NCBI GenBank assembly: GCA_910587655.1
Contig: CAJUND010000003.1
Span: 62,001 to 126,000 of the forward strand
Length of the DNA stretch: 64,000 nt
DNA from: an uncultured Agathobacter sp.
Lineage (GTDB): Bacteria > Bacillota > Clostridia > Lachnospirales > Lachnospiraceae
Reading direction: 5' to 3'
The translations under genes were made by a program, and so were the position numbers. A model generated the notes under the pieces. It was not told the origin of the DNA. It did no database searches and worked only from the letters and a program-made list of their open reading frames with translations. Positions 25,416-34,869 of this stretch are shown piece by piece (the first letter of the stretch is position 1; each line of letters begins with the position of its first letter).

Positions 25416-28400
25416 TTATATCAGTCCGTCCAGCGCCTTTAAAAGCGCATCAATGTTGATAGGTTTTGCAATGTGCCCGTTCATTCCGTTCTTTAATGCT
25501 TCCTGCTTATCCTCTTCAAATGCATTCGCTGTCATTGCAAGAATCGGAACGGATGCAAGCTTTTTATTTTCCAGGCTGCGGATGGCGCGTGCAGCCTCAT
25601 GGCCGTTCATGACCGGCATCTGGATATCCATTAAAACGAGCTGGTAATATCCCGGTCTGGAACCGGAGAGCATATCCACGGCAATTTTTCCGTTGTCTGC
25701 AATCTCCGTGGAAAATCCGGACTCTTCCAGAATCGCCTGCGCAATTTCCTGGTTCAGGACATTGTCTTCCACCAGCAGAATCCGTCCCTTACGGGAGCCC
25801 TCCTGGCTGCGGGAAGCGCCTGCATCCTGCCCGTCCTCTTCATTTACAATGGAATACAGGCAGTCCCTGAGTTCTGACAAAAACAGCGGCTTGCTGCAGA
25901 ACGCCGTAATTCCGGCTTCCTTTGCCTCCTCTTCAATATCCGCCCAGTCATATGCCGTCATCACGATAATCGGCACATCCTCCCCGGTTTCCTTGCGGAT
26001 TCTGCGTGCGACCTCAACACCGTTAATGTCCGGCAGCATCCAGTCAATCACATAAACAAAATAATTATCATGGCGCATCACTGCCTGACGCGTCCTGAGA
26101 ACTGCTTCTTTTCCGGACATTGTCCACTCTGCACGCATGCCGATCTGCTGAAGCATGCATGTGACACTGTCACAGGTGTTAAAATCGTCATCCACCACCA
26201 GCGCCCTGCAGTTTTTGAGTTCCGGAATCGCCGGGGATTCTTTGGATTCCTCGCTCAGCCGGAACATAAAGGATACGATAAATTCCGTTCCTGCCCCCTG
26301 CTCGCTTTCGACTTTAATCGTGCCGTTCATCATGTCCACAATATTTTTTGTAATCGCCATGCCAAGACCGGTTCCCTGGATACCGCTGATTGTGGAATTC
26401 CGCTCCCTCTCAAACGGCTCGAAAATGCGGGAGACAAATTCCTCGCTCATGCCAATACCGGTATCGCGGATATGAAATTCATAATTAGCATAACCGGCCG
26501 GGGCATTTGTCATTTCCACGACCTTTAAGCTGACAATGCCTCCTGCCCCCGTATACTTGATGGAATTGCTCAGAAGGTTTAAAAGCACCTGGTTCAGACG
26601 CAGCCTGTCACAGTAGATATCCTCATTCTCAACATCAATGGCATCCATATACAGCTCCAGCTGTTTGGTATGGATATCCGCCTGTATCATATTCCGCAGT
26701 CCGTGCAGAATATCGGGCAGGCTGCACAGCTGCTCTGTCAGGTTCATTTTCCCGCTCTCAATCCGGCTCATATCCAGTACGTCATTAATCAGACTCAGGA
26801 GATGGTTGCCTGACGTCATGATTTTTTTCAGGTACTCCTCCACCTGTTCTTTACAGTCAATATGCCTGATTGCAAGCGTGGTAAATCCAATAATCGCATT
26901 CATCGGTGTCCGGATGTCATGCGACATATTGGATAAAAATACGCTCTTTGCCTTGCTGGCACGGTTTGCCTGCAGCAGTGCATCCTGCAGCAGGTTTTTC
27001 TTTTCCATTTCATTTTTGGTTTCCTCATCCACACAGCGGAAACCAAGGACAGCGCATCTGCTTTTATCCCATTCTCCCATACGCACTGCCTTCATCTGAA
27101 AATATCTTGTTTTATCCCCGCAGGAGGTACGGTAATTGACATACTGTATTTTTTTGTGGGACAGTTCTTTTTTCAGTCCGTCCTGCGATATCATTTCCCG
27201 AATCATTTCTTTGTCTTCAGGATAAACACACCGGTCTATGTACTGTGTCATACACTCTTCCAGTACCAGGTCCCCCATAAAAAGAGAGTCCAGCACATGG
27301 TATCTGCAGTCGTTGATTCGTAAGGCGTTTCCCTCCCCTGTATCCAGGTCGAAGAAACATACCAGACTATAATCAATACTGAGCGCCTGAATCAGCTCGG
27401 TACGCTGCCGTTCATTTTCCTGCTGCACCATGTGTTCACGCAGCTTCTGCGCTGTACAGTCCAGCAGGAACCGCTGGTAAAACAGTTCCCCGTTTTCACA
27501 CACAAGCTTGATATTTCCCATCACATGCAGCAGATCCCCGTTTTCATGCTTGACGCGGTACTCGACATTCACGCTGTCACCCACATTTTCCAGCGACCTG
27601 ATACTATCGCGCAGTACCGGCTTATCTTCATCCAGTACTGACATCGCAACCATGTCAAACCCGTCGTCCACCATTTCCTGATAGGATTCATAACCCAGAA
27701 TCCTTAAGGCTGCATTGTTGATACTGATCACGCGCGCGCCGTCCACACTGTGGCAGAGAATGCCGCAGTCCATGGTTGTAAAAAGTGTTTCCAGCGTCTG
27801 CGTCTTACGGAGCAGCTCTTCCCTGTACGCCTGCTCCTGCGTAATATCAATTCCAACTCCCACCGTTCCCATAACGCTTCCGTCCAGGTCATACAGCGGG
27901 GATTTGTATGTGGTCAGCAGCCTTACACCTGAACTGGTTTCAACAGTTTCCTCGGAAACACAGGTTTTCCTGCTCTGCATAACTTCACGTTCGGATTCAA
28001 TGCAGGCAGGATCATCATGCTCCACGTCCCAGATATAGGCATGCCCCCGTCCTTCCACCTGCGCCTTTGTTTTATTAACGGTTTTACAGAAGCTGTCATT
28101 CACTTTTTTGTGAATGCCGTCTTTTGTTTTATACCAGACCAGATTTGGTATGCTGTTTATCGTTGACTCCAGGTACTGGCTGGTCTGCCAGTAGTCCCTG
28201 TCCATTTTGCATGTCTGCTGCCATCTTGTAAAGCGGAATTTTATCTCTTCTTCCGTCATGGGCAAAACCCATACATCCTGAACCTGGGAAAGACAGTCTG
28301 CAAATAACGCAGTCTGCCCCTGGTCTGCAAGAACAATCAGCTCTGTTTCCTTCCGCTTGCATGAAACAAGCATCTGAACTGTCCCTGCAGCATCCAGCTC

Positions 28401-28568
28401 ATGCACATCTGCCATGATTACATCAGCTGATTTTGCCAGTTCCTCATCTGCATGGCTGCTTTCGCAAAATTCGTGTGTAAAATGTGCCAGCGGAGGTATT
28501 TCTTTTATTGTTTTATACAGTTTGCTCTGATTTCCCAAATAATAAAAGCGTATATGACAATGGTACAT
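25416..28568 (-). CDS. Hybrid sensor histidine kinase with three PAS-like domains and two receiver domains
   Basis: A 1050-residue cytoplasmic kinase. Order: an N-terminal region resembling a degenerate receiver (about 45-105), PAS domains (about 135-250, 260-375, and a third 395-510), HisKA with SHDIRTPMNAIIGF (His550), HATPase (NLLSNSIKYTG, GTGLGMAITK), receiver 1 (about 790-905, VVDDD and VIDWMLPD) and receiver 2 (about 930-1048, LVEDN and LMDIQMPVMNG). No transmembrane segment is seen, so it senses a cytoplasmic signal, perhaps with a bound cofactor in a PAS domain. No separate output regulator is adjacent. The start follows AGGAGGAAA. Confidence 0.93.
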   Translation of the reverse strand: MYHCHIRFYYLGNQSKLYKTIKEIPPLAHFTHEFCESSHADEELAKSADVIMADVHELDAAGTVQMLVSCKRKETELIVLADQGQTALFADCLSQVQDVWVLPMTEEEIKFRFTRWQQTCKMDRDYWQTSQYLESTINSIPNLVWYKTKDGIHKKVNDSFCKTVNKTKAQVEGRGHAYIWDVEHDDPACIESEREVMQSRKTCVSEETVETSSGVRLLTTYKSPLYDLDGSVMGTVGVGIDITQEQAYREELLRKTQTLETLFTTMDCGILCHSVDGARVISINNAALRILGYESYQEMVDDGFDMVAMSVLDEDKPVLRDSIRSLENVGDSVNVEYRVKHENGDLLHVMGNIKLVCENGELFYQRFLLDCTAQKLREHMVQQENERQRTELIQALSIDYSLVCFFDLDTGEGNALRINDCRYHVLDSLFMGDLVLEECMTQYIDRCVYPEDKEMIREMISQDGLKKELSHKKIQYVNYRTSCGDKTRYFQMKAVRMGEWDKSRCAVLGFRCVDEETKNEMEKKNLLQDALLQANRASKAKSVFLSNMSHDIRTPMNAIIGFTTLAIRHIDCKEQVEEYLKKIMTSGNHLLSLINDVLDMSRIESGKMNLTEQLCSLPDILHGLRNMIQADIHTKQLELYMDAIDVENEDIYCDRLRLNQVLLNLLSNSIKYTGAGGIVSLKVVEMTNAPAGYANYEFHIRDTGIGMSEEFVSRIFEPFERERNSTISGIQGTGLGMAITKNIVDMMNGTIKVESEQGAGTEFIVSFMFRLSEESKESPAIPELKNCRALVVDDDFNTCDSVTCMLQQIGMRAEWTMSGKEAVLRTRQAVMRHDNYFVYVIDWMLPDINGVEVARRIRKETGEDVPIIVMTAYDWADIEEEAKEAGITAFCSKPLFLSELRDCLYSIVNEEDGQDAGASRSQEGSRKGRILLVEDNVLNQEIAQAILEESGFSTEIADNGKIAVDMLSGSRPGYYQLVLMDIQMPVMNGHEAARAIRSLENKKLASVPILAMTANAFEEDKQEALKNGMNGHIAKPINIDALLKALDGLI

Positions 28569-28646
28569 GATAATTTCCTCCTGAAATCGTGTAACTCTGC
28601 TGCCGTGGACAGGTAATAATTCTCCCGCTTTTTATCCAATATATTT

Positions 28647-28675
28647 ATTATATGGAACGAAAATCCCTTTGTCAA
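28647..28675 (-). promoter_or_regulatory. Perfect consensus promoter of the hybrid histidine kinase
   Basis: Minus strand TTGACA (28670-28675), a 17-base spacer and TATAAT (28647-28652), giving a leader of about 70 bases. Confidence 0.88.
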
Positions 28676-28725
28676 GGACAGCCGGAAATGGTTCGTCTGT
28701 TTACCACTGAACGGAATACCAGGAA

Positions 28726-28775
28726 GAAAAAAAAGAGTTTTGCCATTAAATTACCCGGGCAAAACTCTTTTTATT
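28726..28775 (-). terminator. Rho-independent terminator after the sigma/DUF4179 operon
   Basis: AAGAGTTTTGCC (28733-28744) pairs with GGCAAAACTCTT (28758-28769), and eight U follow on the minus strand. Confidence 0.9.
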
Positions 28776-28788
28776 ATTATGGAGCAGA

Positions 28789-29961
28789 CTATGGAATCTG
28801 AAAACCGATATCCGCAAGCGTAATCTGGTCCTCATCCTTTGTTGTCACCTCAAACGACAAATCCTTTTCACCGTCATACAGCACCATGATCTGCATGGTG
28901 GCAGTGCCGTCATCATGCTGCATGGTTTTCTGGTTCATCCACTGTAAGCATGTTCCGTTTTTGTCCTTAACCGCCAGATCAGGATCATTATACGGGTCAT
29001 TGTAAGGCGCCTTCGTAAAGTCCGGAAGCTCCACTTCCACAACCAGTCCCGCTTTTGTTTTTACAGCGTTCTTTACCCGGACACCATTGTCCTCTTTATT
29101 GATGGCATATGTCTGGTTATGGGACCGGTCAATGGTTACCGGGAAGCGCAGGTTCCACTGTCCCTTTGTTTCACCCGTTTGCATGTATTCCCCGGAAGCA
29201 TCCCACTGGTCCCAGAGATATCCGCTAAGCTCTGATAAATCCCAGTTGACGACCAGCGTTTCCTTACTGTCAATCCCTAAATCAACATCCTTTTCACTGC
29301 TGTCCGCCGGGGACATCAGGTCAATCTGGTTCATTGCCACAAAGCTTCCGTCCTTTGTCTTTTCAAACGGCCGTTCGCTGTAGCCTGCAAGCTGTGTCCC
29401 GTCTATGGAAATTGCCGGACCGTCTCCTTTATTTCCTTCACTCATGATTCTGGCGAGGATTCCGTCTGCCTGATTCAGTTTCTCATCCTCTGTTTTAAGT
29501 GTGGTGGTAAAGTACAGAACATAGCCGTCGCAGTAAACGTCGGACACGGATATGGTAACCCCGTTATTTTCCATGACGGTTACATAACCGTCCCCTTCGC
29601 CTTTGCCTGCCTCTTCCTGCACTGCCTCGGCATTTTTTCCGATTTTTGTGTATAAATCGGTATCCTCTTTTTCATACTTGCTGCCCCTTGCATTTTCAAC
29701 CAGGCTTCCAAACACGCTGCTGAAAATTTCGTTTGCAAAAACAGGATTTGCAAGACTTACCGTTCCAATCATTGCAGCGCATGCTGCTGCCGTTCCGGCT
29801 ACTATTTTCCACGCTTTCCTCTTATTATTTTTCATTCTTTTTACCTCCCTTAAAACCGTCTGTTTATGCCGGTCCTTTTCCTGAACGGATAACTCATCCT
29901 GTTCATATTTGCCAAAATCCGTTTCCACGTCATTTAACAGCTGATAGATTGTCTTTTTCAT
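28789..29961 (-). CDS. DUF4179 protein, probable anti-sigma partner of the adjacent ECF factor
   Basis: A 390-residue protein: a short cytoplasmic head (1-47), one transmembrane helix (about 50-70, KIVAGTAAACAAMIGTVSLA) and an extracellular DUF4179-type domain (about 75-215) followed by a beta-rich C-terminal region. One base separates it from the ECF sigma gene, the standard arrangement of a membrane anti-sigma factor that holds the sigma factor until an envelope signal is sensed. The family assignment is from pattern recognition; an anti-sigma role is inferred from position and topology. The start follows GGAGGGG. Confidence 0.85.
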   Translation of the reverse strand: MKKTIYQLLNDVETDFGKYEQDELSVQEKDRHKQTVLREVKRMKNNKRKAWKIVAGTAAACAAMIGTVSLANPVFANEIFSSVFGSLVENARGSKYEKEDTDLYTKIGKNAEAVQEEAGKGEGDGYVTVMENNGVTISVSDVYCDGYVLYFTTTLKTEDEKLNQADGILARIMSEGNKGDGPAISIDGTQLAGYSERPFEKTKDGSFVAMNQIDLMSPADSSEKDVDLGIDSKETLVVNWDLSELSGYLWDQWDASGEYMQTGETKGQWNLRFPVTIDRSHNQTYAINKEDNGVRVKNAVKTKAGLVVEVELPDFTKAPYNDPYNDPDLAVKDKNGTCLQWMNQKTMQHDDGTATMQIMVLYDGEKDLSFEVTTKDEDQITLADIGFQIP

Positions 29962-29962
29962 C

Positions 29963-30526
29963 CTATACCCCTCCCTGTTTTATATCTTTCAGGCAAAACT
30001 GCCTGCGGAGTCTTTTTTTGCTTCTGGACAGGCGGTTATAAATAACCTCTTTTTTCATTCCGGTTTCCCGGCTGATTTGTTCCATGGGCTGTTCTTCCAC
30101 ATACAGCCGCAAAAACAGTTCCCTGTCCAAAGGTTTCAGGCAGTCCAGCATTTTTTCCACTTCCTCTGAAATTTCCTGTTCCATCACAGCCGCGAGCCTT
30201 TTGTCCTCTTTTGCAACCGCAGTACCTTCAATATCAACGGTCATAAGTTCCCGCTGATACTGCCGCAGATAGTCTACTGCACGGTATCTTGCAATGGCAG
30301 CGGCCCAGTTTTTAAATGAGTTTCTGGTTTCATCGAAGTCGGAAATATTCTGCCAGATGCTTAAAAGCACATCATCCATGCATTCCTCCTGCCGTTCCGG
30401 CAGACAGTAAAGCTGTTTTCGTATAATGGATTTCAGCAGACCGCCGTACGCATCAATCACATAAACCAGCGCCTTTTCATTATGCAGTTGTAGCTGCCGA
30501 ATAAAATTGTGCTCACCAATTCTCAT
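29963..30526 (-). CDS. ECF-type RNA polymerase sigma factor
   Basis: A 187-residue sigma-70-family factor. Region 2 spans about 20-85 (YGGLLKSIIRKQLY, ECMDDVLLSIWQNI, FKNWAAAIARYRAVDYLR) and region 4 about 125-180 (CLKPLDRELFLRLYVEEQPM, ETGMKKEVIYNRLSRSKKRL). ECF factors direct RNA polymerase to stress promoters, usually including their own. The DUF4179 gene downstream is the likely anti-sigma factor. The start is preceded by AAGAAGAAG. A perfect palindrome ACCGTGCACGGT (30589-30600) lies 63 bases upstream. Confidence 0.92.
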   Translation of the reverse strand: MRIGEHNFIRQLQLHNEKALVYVIDAYGGLLKSIIRKQLYCLPERQEECMDDVLLSIWQNISDFDETRNSFKNWAAAIARYRAVDYLRQYQRELMTVDIEGTAVAKEDKRLAAVMEQEISEEVEKMLDCLKPLDRELFLRLYVEEQPMEQISRETGMKKEVIYNRLSRSKKRLRRQFCLKDIKQGGV

Positions 30527-30668
30527 GGTACTTCTTCTTTCTTTTGAACACCAGCCATGTTAAGCTGAATTTACCTTTTGACAGACATACCGTGCACGGT
30601 TTGTTCTGTAATTACATCTATTATTACGGATTCCGGCGGGAAAATCTATCACTATTACATAAAAAAAA

Positions 30669-30698
30669 TTGGAAGGTTATGGGTTTTTATGATATGAT
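30669..30698 (+). promoter_or_regulatory. Predicted promoter of the AlkD-like gene
   Basis: Plus strand TTGGAA (30669-30674), an 18-base spacer and TATGAT (30693-30698). Confidence 0.6.
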
Positions 30699-30751
30699 AC
30701 AAAAAATAGCCATCCGACAATATATACCCGTTGCAGACAGGAAAGGATAAA

Positions 30752-31459
30752 ATGATGGAAATCAATATACAAAAAGATTTATGGGAACTTAAGGATGAAG
30801 CCTACAGGGAATTTCACAGTAAACTGATTCCGAATATCAGTACCGAACATATCATCGGGGTACGCACGCCTGCACTCCGCAGCTATGCGAAAAAACTTCT
30901 GCGTGAGGCAAAAAAAGACCCTTCCGTACAGACAGCGGTTGATTCATTTATGACGGCTGTGCCCCATGTTTATTATGATGAAAATAATCTGCATGGTTTT
31001 CTGATTGAAGGAATTAAGGATTATGATGCCTGCCTTGCTGCACTAAACTGCTTCCTGCCTTATGTTGACAACTGGGCGACCTGTGACATGGTATCACCGA
31101 AAATTTTAGGTACGGACTTAACCAGGCTGTTTTCCGTAATAAATGAATGGCTTTCCTCCGGTCATACCTATACGGTGCGTTACGGAATCGGTATGCTGAT
31201 GCGCTATTATCTGGATGAACATTTTCAGCCGGACTATTTAGGCCTTGTGGCGGACCAGTGCTGTGAAGAATATTATATTAACATGATGGTTGCATGGTAT
31301 TTTGCGACTGCGCTTGCCAGACAGTATGAACCGGCGCTCGCCTTTCTGGAGCAGAAACGGATGCCTGCCTGGACGCATAATAAAGCCATTCAGAAAGCGG
31401 TGGAAAGCAGCCGTATCACACCGGAACAGAAAAATTATCTGCGGACTTTAAAAGTTTAA
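30752..31459 (+). CDS. AlkD-like DNA alkylation repair HEAT-repeat protein
   Basis: A 235-residue all-helical protein of the DNA alkylation repair (AlkC/AlkD) superfamily: GVRTPALRSYAKKLLREA near the N terminus, the HGFLIEGIKDYDACLAAL and NWATCDMVSPKIL segments, and a C-terminal MVAWYFATALARQYEPAL helix. AlkD excises 3- and 7-alkylpurines without base flipping, but this shorter subgroup common in Clostridia is untested. The ATG at 30752 follows GGAAAGGA; seven in-frame codons upstream are excluded. It is monocistronic and transcribed away from the sigma factor gene. Confidence 0.85.
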   Translation: MMEINIQKDLWELKDEAYREFHSKLIPNISTEHIIGVRTPALRSYAKKLLREAKKDPSVQTAVDSFMTAVPHVYYDENNLHGFLIEGIKDYDACLAALNCFLPYVDNWATCDMVSPKILGTDLTRLFSVINEWLSSGHTYTVRYGIGMLMRYYLDEHFQPDYLGLVADQCCEEYYINMMVAWYFATALARQYEPALAFLEQKRMPAWTHNKAIQKAVESSRITPEQKNYLRTLKV

Positions 31460-31559
31460 TAAACTATTTTCACAGCCGGAAATATTTTTGCCTCCGGATT
31501 CACCTCCGCCACAATACCGCTTATAATTGTATCATGCCGGACTGCCGGTTTTTCAATAA

Positions 31560-32867
31560 TCAAATACGGTTTTTTATGGGAAGATACTGTACCGCTATGC
31601 GATTTTCAGGTTTTACATCACACAAATAAATTACTGCAAGAAAAACCCATTCCAGTGGTTTCATCAGGACATACACGATATCAGCCGCCAGTTTTGTACG
31701 AATCAGCCGAGAAAGCGGAAAACCGTATGTATCATATACTTTTCTGATAAAATGATGAAACCGCGGTGTTTTTTCCTCAATAATCTGTTCAAATGCATTG
31801 GCAATACAAAGCTGGCGGTTTACCACCACACGGTGTCCCCTGCGTTCTCCCATACGGAGGGGTTTTACAATTTTTGCATGGCCACCTGCTGCAACGGTAC
31901 ATAAATAATGCTCTGAAGCCTCCGCATTCGGCGGACCAACATGTTCTGACAGCCGCCAGTCTGCGGTTTCTGTCCAGGCTTTTATGATATCATCAGGTCT
32001 CTGCCCAAAGAGTGCCAGAACACATAAAATAACTCCAAGCAGAGGAAGGGCCAGAAGCAGGGCTGCTACCGGCCAGCAGGCTGCATTCTGTAAATACCTG
32101 TTCAGATAAGACAAAATCTTTTTGTCTGTAACCTGGATGTTATCCTGTTCCTTTAAAAGGTTCCACTCTGCAATTTTATATCTTATTGTTTTCATGGCAA
32201 TCAGAATGCAGTTGAACGGAAGCAAACAGAGTACATAACTGATGAAATCCCCAAAATCAAAAATCTGTATACACCACATGACACACTGCGAGCATCCCAG
32301 ATACATCGAAGAAATAGACAAAACAATCATCAGCGGCGGCATTTTTTCCAGTTTAGAAAGAGAAAGTACCAGATATCCAGCTATTCCAGCCACCCACAAA
32401 AGCATTACGGTGTTTCCTGCATCAGTCCACATGGGCTGGTGTCTCTGACTATTGTATACCACCTCATGCCATTCGGCATGCATGGCAACCCCCAGTATCT
32501 GTGAACCACTAATGATTATCGAAGTATAAATCGCTCCCAGGGACAAGGTGATATACTCAAATTTTTTCAGATGTTTCTTCCAGGTTATCTCTCTGGGAAG
32601 AATAAATACTGACACAAAATTAATCAGGGTCAGTATCAATGGATAAAATATGAAGGGACCAAGTATAATCATGCCTGACCAGACTCCCTGCAGTCCCCCT
32701 GCTATACTGTAATAAACAGAAGAAGCAGAGTATATATATGAATCCGGATGCGACTTCAGCATTGCAGAAAAAATATATAACAGCGGAATAACAGCCCCTG
32801 CTGTTTCTGCTGCCAGAAATGAACACAGTATTGGTTTTTTGCTTATAAAGTTCTTTATATTTTTCAT
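31560..32867 (-). CDS. Multi-pass membrane protein of unknown function
   Basis: A 435-residue protein with about eight transmembrane helices in the first 285 residues, then a soluble C-terminal domain with a conserved-looking MGERRGHRVVVNRQLCIANAF segment, and an amphipathic tail. It may belong to the DUF6688 group, but I am not certain. The gene is more AT-rich than its neighbours, stands alone, and converges with the AlkD-like gene. The ribosome site is poor: AAAGGG lies 17 bases before the ATG. Confidence 0.7.
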   Translation of the reverse strand: MKNIKNFISKKPILCSFLAAETAGAVIPLLYIFSAMLKSHPDSYIYSASSVYYSIAGGLQGVWSGMIILGPFIFYPLILTLINFVSVFILPREITWKKHLKKFEYITLSLGAIYTSIIISGSQILGVAMHAEWHEVVYNSQRHQPMWTDAGNTVMLLWVAGIAGYLVLSLSKLEKMPPLMIVLSISSMYLGCSQCVMWCIQIFDFGDFISYVLCLLPFNCILIAMKTIRYKIAEWNLLKEQDNIQVTDKKILSYLNRYLQNAACWPVAALLLALPLLGVILCVLALFGQRPDDIIKAWTETADWRLSEHVGPPNAEASEHYLCTVAAGGHAKIVKPLRMGERRGHRVVVNRQLCIANAFEQIIEEKTPRFHHFIRKVYDTYGFPLSRLIRTKLAADIVYVLMKPLEWVFLAVIYLCDVKPENRIAVQYLPIKNRI

Positions 32868-32910
32868 TTATTAGATATATTACATCCCTTTAAAATTCTA
32901 CAAAACAATA

Positions 32911-32951
32911 AAATATAAAGGACGTTTCAGATATCCCTGAAAACGCCCTTT
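32911..32951 (-). terminator. Rho-independent terminator after rpsI
   Basis: AAAGGACGTTTCAG (32917-32930) pairs with CTGAAAACGCCCTTT (32937-32951) with one bulge and wobble pairs; a U-rich tract follows on the minus strand. Confidence 0.8.
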
Positions 32952-32985
32952 TACTATCATTAATAAGATATTTACAATACGCCAA

Positions 32986-33378
32986 CTATCTCTTACTAAA
33001 CTGCGGAGCCCGGCGTGCCGCCTTCAGACCGTACTTCTTACGCTCTTTCATACGAGGATCCCTGGTTAAGAATCCGGCGGACTTAAGTGTAGGTCTGTAA
33101 TCTCCGTCTGCCTGGAGCAGCGCGCGTGCAATACCGTGACGGATTGCGCCTGCCTGTCCCGTATATCCGCCGCCCTTTACGTTTACCTTTACGTCAAACT
33201 TGTCAAGGGTTTCTGTAGCCACTAACGGCTGACGAACAACAACTTTAAGCGTCTCAAGACCTAAATAGTCATCAATGTCTCTTTTATTAATTGTAATCTT
33301 ACCTGTTCCCGGTACTAAGTATACTCTTGCAACAGATGTTTTTCTTCTGCCTGTTCCGTAATATCTTGCATTAGCCAA
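32986..33378 (-). CDS. rpsI: 30S ribosomal protein S9
   Basis: A 130-residue ribosomal protein of normal length. It contains the S9 signatures YYGTGRRKTSVARVYL, GGGYTGQAGAIRHGIARALL and the basic C-terminal tail RKKYGLKAARRAPQFSKR, which reaches the P site of the small subunit. The start codon is TTG, preceded by AGGAGG at good spacing. It follows rplM after 16 bases and shares its promoter. Confidence 0.97.
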   Translation of the reverse strand: MANARYYGTGRRKTSVARVYLVPGTGKITINKRDIDDYLGLETLKVVVRQPLVATETLDKFDVKVNVKGGGYTGQAGAIRHGIARALLQADGDYRPTLKSAGFLTRDPRMKERKKYGLKAARRAPQFSKR

Positions 33379-33394
33379 TGTCGTTTACCTCCTC

Positions 33395-33823
33395 TTAGAA
33401 TGTTAAAGCCTCTGGCTTCTGTGCTGCGTGCTTATGCTCCGGTCCAACATATACAAATAACTTTCTGTACATCTGGCGTCCCAGCGGTCCCTTCGGAAGC
33501 ATTCCCTTAACTGCATGCTCAACCACGCGCTCCGGATGCTTTGCAAGCATTTCCTTTAATGTTGTCTCTTTTAATCCTCCGACATATCCGGAATGACGGT
33601 AATAAATCTTCTGGTCTAATTTCTTTCCGGTAACCTTAACCTTCTCAGCATTAACAACGATTACATAATCGCCGGTGTCCATGTGGGGAGTAAAAATCGG
33701 TTTATTCTTTCCTCTTAATACCTTGGCAATCTCGGATGCCAAACGTCCTAATGTCTTACCATCAGCGTCCACTACATACCATTTTCTTTCGATTGTAGCA
33801 GGACTTGCCATAAATGTTTTCAT
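33395..33823 (-). CDS. rplM: 50S ribosomal protein L13
   Basis: A 142-residue ribosomal protein with L13 signatures: KWYVVDADGKTLGRLASEIA, HMDTGDYVIVVNAEKV, YRHSGYVGGLKE, and KGMLPKGPLGRQMYRKL near the C terminus. The ATG at 33821-33823 follows AAGGAGG; the in-frame ATG eight codons upstream precedes the ribosome site and is rejected. The gene is first in the rplM-rpsI operon with a consensus promoter and a leader of about 155 bases. Confidence 0.97.
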   Translation of the reverse strand: MKTFMASPATIERKWYVVDADGKTLGRLASEIAKVLRGKNKPIFTPHMDTGDYVIVVNAEKVKVTGKKLDQKIYYRHSGYVGGLKETTLKEMLAKHPERVVEHAVKGMLPKGPLGRQMYRKLFVYVGPEHKHAAQKPEALTF

Positions 33824-33829
33824 GGTTTT

Positions 33830-33976
33830 TCCTCCTTGATAAATCAAATACTAACTAATACAGCTGCAAAGCCTCGTATGTCCGGACGCTGCTTATCTGC
33901 TGTTCAATTTCTATATAAATGCTCACCGGGGCTTTGGTTTGCATTTATCTGCTGTCTGATGCAAAACACATGCATA
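33830..33976 (-). promoter_or_regulatory. rplM leader, candidate L13 autoregulatory region
   Basis: About 150 bases of untranslated leader run from the predicted start of transcription to the rplM ribosome site. It contains repeated segments (GCAGATAAATGC and GCAGATAAGC) and GC-rich blocks able to pair. Structured L13 leaders are known in Firmicutes; I did not match this one to the known L13 leader consensus. Confidence 0.4.
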
Positions 33977-33983
33977 CTGTGAT

Positions 33984-34012
33984 ATTATATTACGCATCAA
34001 AAAGCATGTCAA
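33984..34012 (-). promoter_or_regulatory. Perfect consensus promoter of rplM-rpsI
   Basis: Minus strand TTGACA (34007-34012), a 17-base spacer and TATAAT (33984-33989), directly behind the truA stop codon. Confidence 0.92.
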
Positions 34013-34022
34013 GCGGATTTTT

Positions 34023-34769
34023 CTAATTTTCTCCATCTTCATAACGGATTCCCATCATCGTCAGCCCGTGCGCCGGAGCGGTCGGACCTGCCGCGCTTCT
34101 GTCTGCTGCCGCAAGGATTTCTGGCATCTGCTCCGGCGTAAACTCACCCGCGCCGACCTTGATCAGCGTGCCGGCAATAATCCGTACCATATTGTACAAA
34201 AATCCGTTTCCGGTGACACGGATGGTAATCACATCATCCGTTTTTTCCACACAGCATTCATAAATGGTTCGCACCGACGTTTTGGACTGTGTATGCACCG
34301 AGCTGAAGCTTTTAAAATCATGCTCCCCCTCTAAAAAATGCGCCGCCTGCCGCATCTTTTCCACATCCAGCGGATAATGGTAAAAGTAGGTATCCAGCCT
34401 TCTTGTCGGCATACGGAAACGGCGGTTTAAAATCCGGTACTCATAGGTTTTCCTGCTTTGGGAAAACCTCGGATGAAAGCTTTCCGGTACTTCGCAGGAA
34501 TCCTGCACCACAATATCCTCCGGCAGACGCTGATTTAATGCATAACTGATTTTTTCTGCCGGCATACGGGTATCTGTTTCAAATACACACACATTCCCAA
34601 GGGAATGCACGCCTGCGTCCGTCCTGCTTGCCCCCGTCACCTGGATTTTTTCACCAAGCAGAGACGTCAGGGCTTCATTTAATTTCTGTGAAACTGTCAC
34701 GCCGTTTGGCTGGACCTGCCAGCCGCAGTAGTTTGTTCCGTCATATGCCACAACCAGTTTTACCCGCAT
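34023..34769 (-). CDS. truA: tRNA pseudouridine(38-40) synthase TruA
   Basis: A 248-residue enzyme that isomerises U38-U40 in the anticodon arm of tRNA. The catalytic motif GASRTDAGVHSLGN (Asp about residue 53) is intact, with FSQSRKTYEYRI and the NGFLYNMVRIIAGTLI segment. The ATG at 34767-34769 (MRVKLVVAYDGTNYCGWQ) with GGAG eight bases upstream is the family start; a longer in-frame extension has no homology. It follows ecfT in the conserved Firmicutes order and precedes rplM. Confidence 0.95.
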   Translation of the reverse strand: MRVKLVVAYDGTNYCGWQVQPNGVTVSQKLNEALTSLLGEKIQVTGASRTDAGVHSLGNVCVFETDTRMPAEKISYALNQRLPEDIVVQDSCEVPESFHPRFSQSRKTYEYRILNRRFRMPTRRLDTYFYHYPLDVEKMRQAAHFLEGEHDFKSFSSVHTQSKTSVRTIYECCVEKTDDVITIRVTGNGFLYNMVRIIAGTLIKVGAGEFTPEQMPEILAAADRSAAGPTAPAHGLTMMGIRYEDGEN

Positions 34770-34869
34770 ATTTTCCGCTCCATGTTTTCCGTTTCCTTTC
34801 TGCCCCTGAAACACCAGACCTTGCAGGATTTGCAGGTCCAGTCTTTCAAATGCCGTATCCGTCAAAAAA

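Noticed and set aside
30544..30750. A 68-codon plus-strand frame between the sigma factor and the AlkD-like gene
   Set aside because: It overlaps the predicted AlkD promoter and lacks a ribosome site; the region is better explained as intergenic control DNA.
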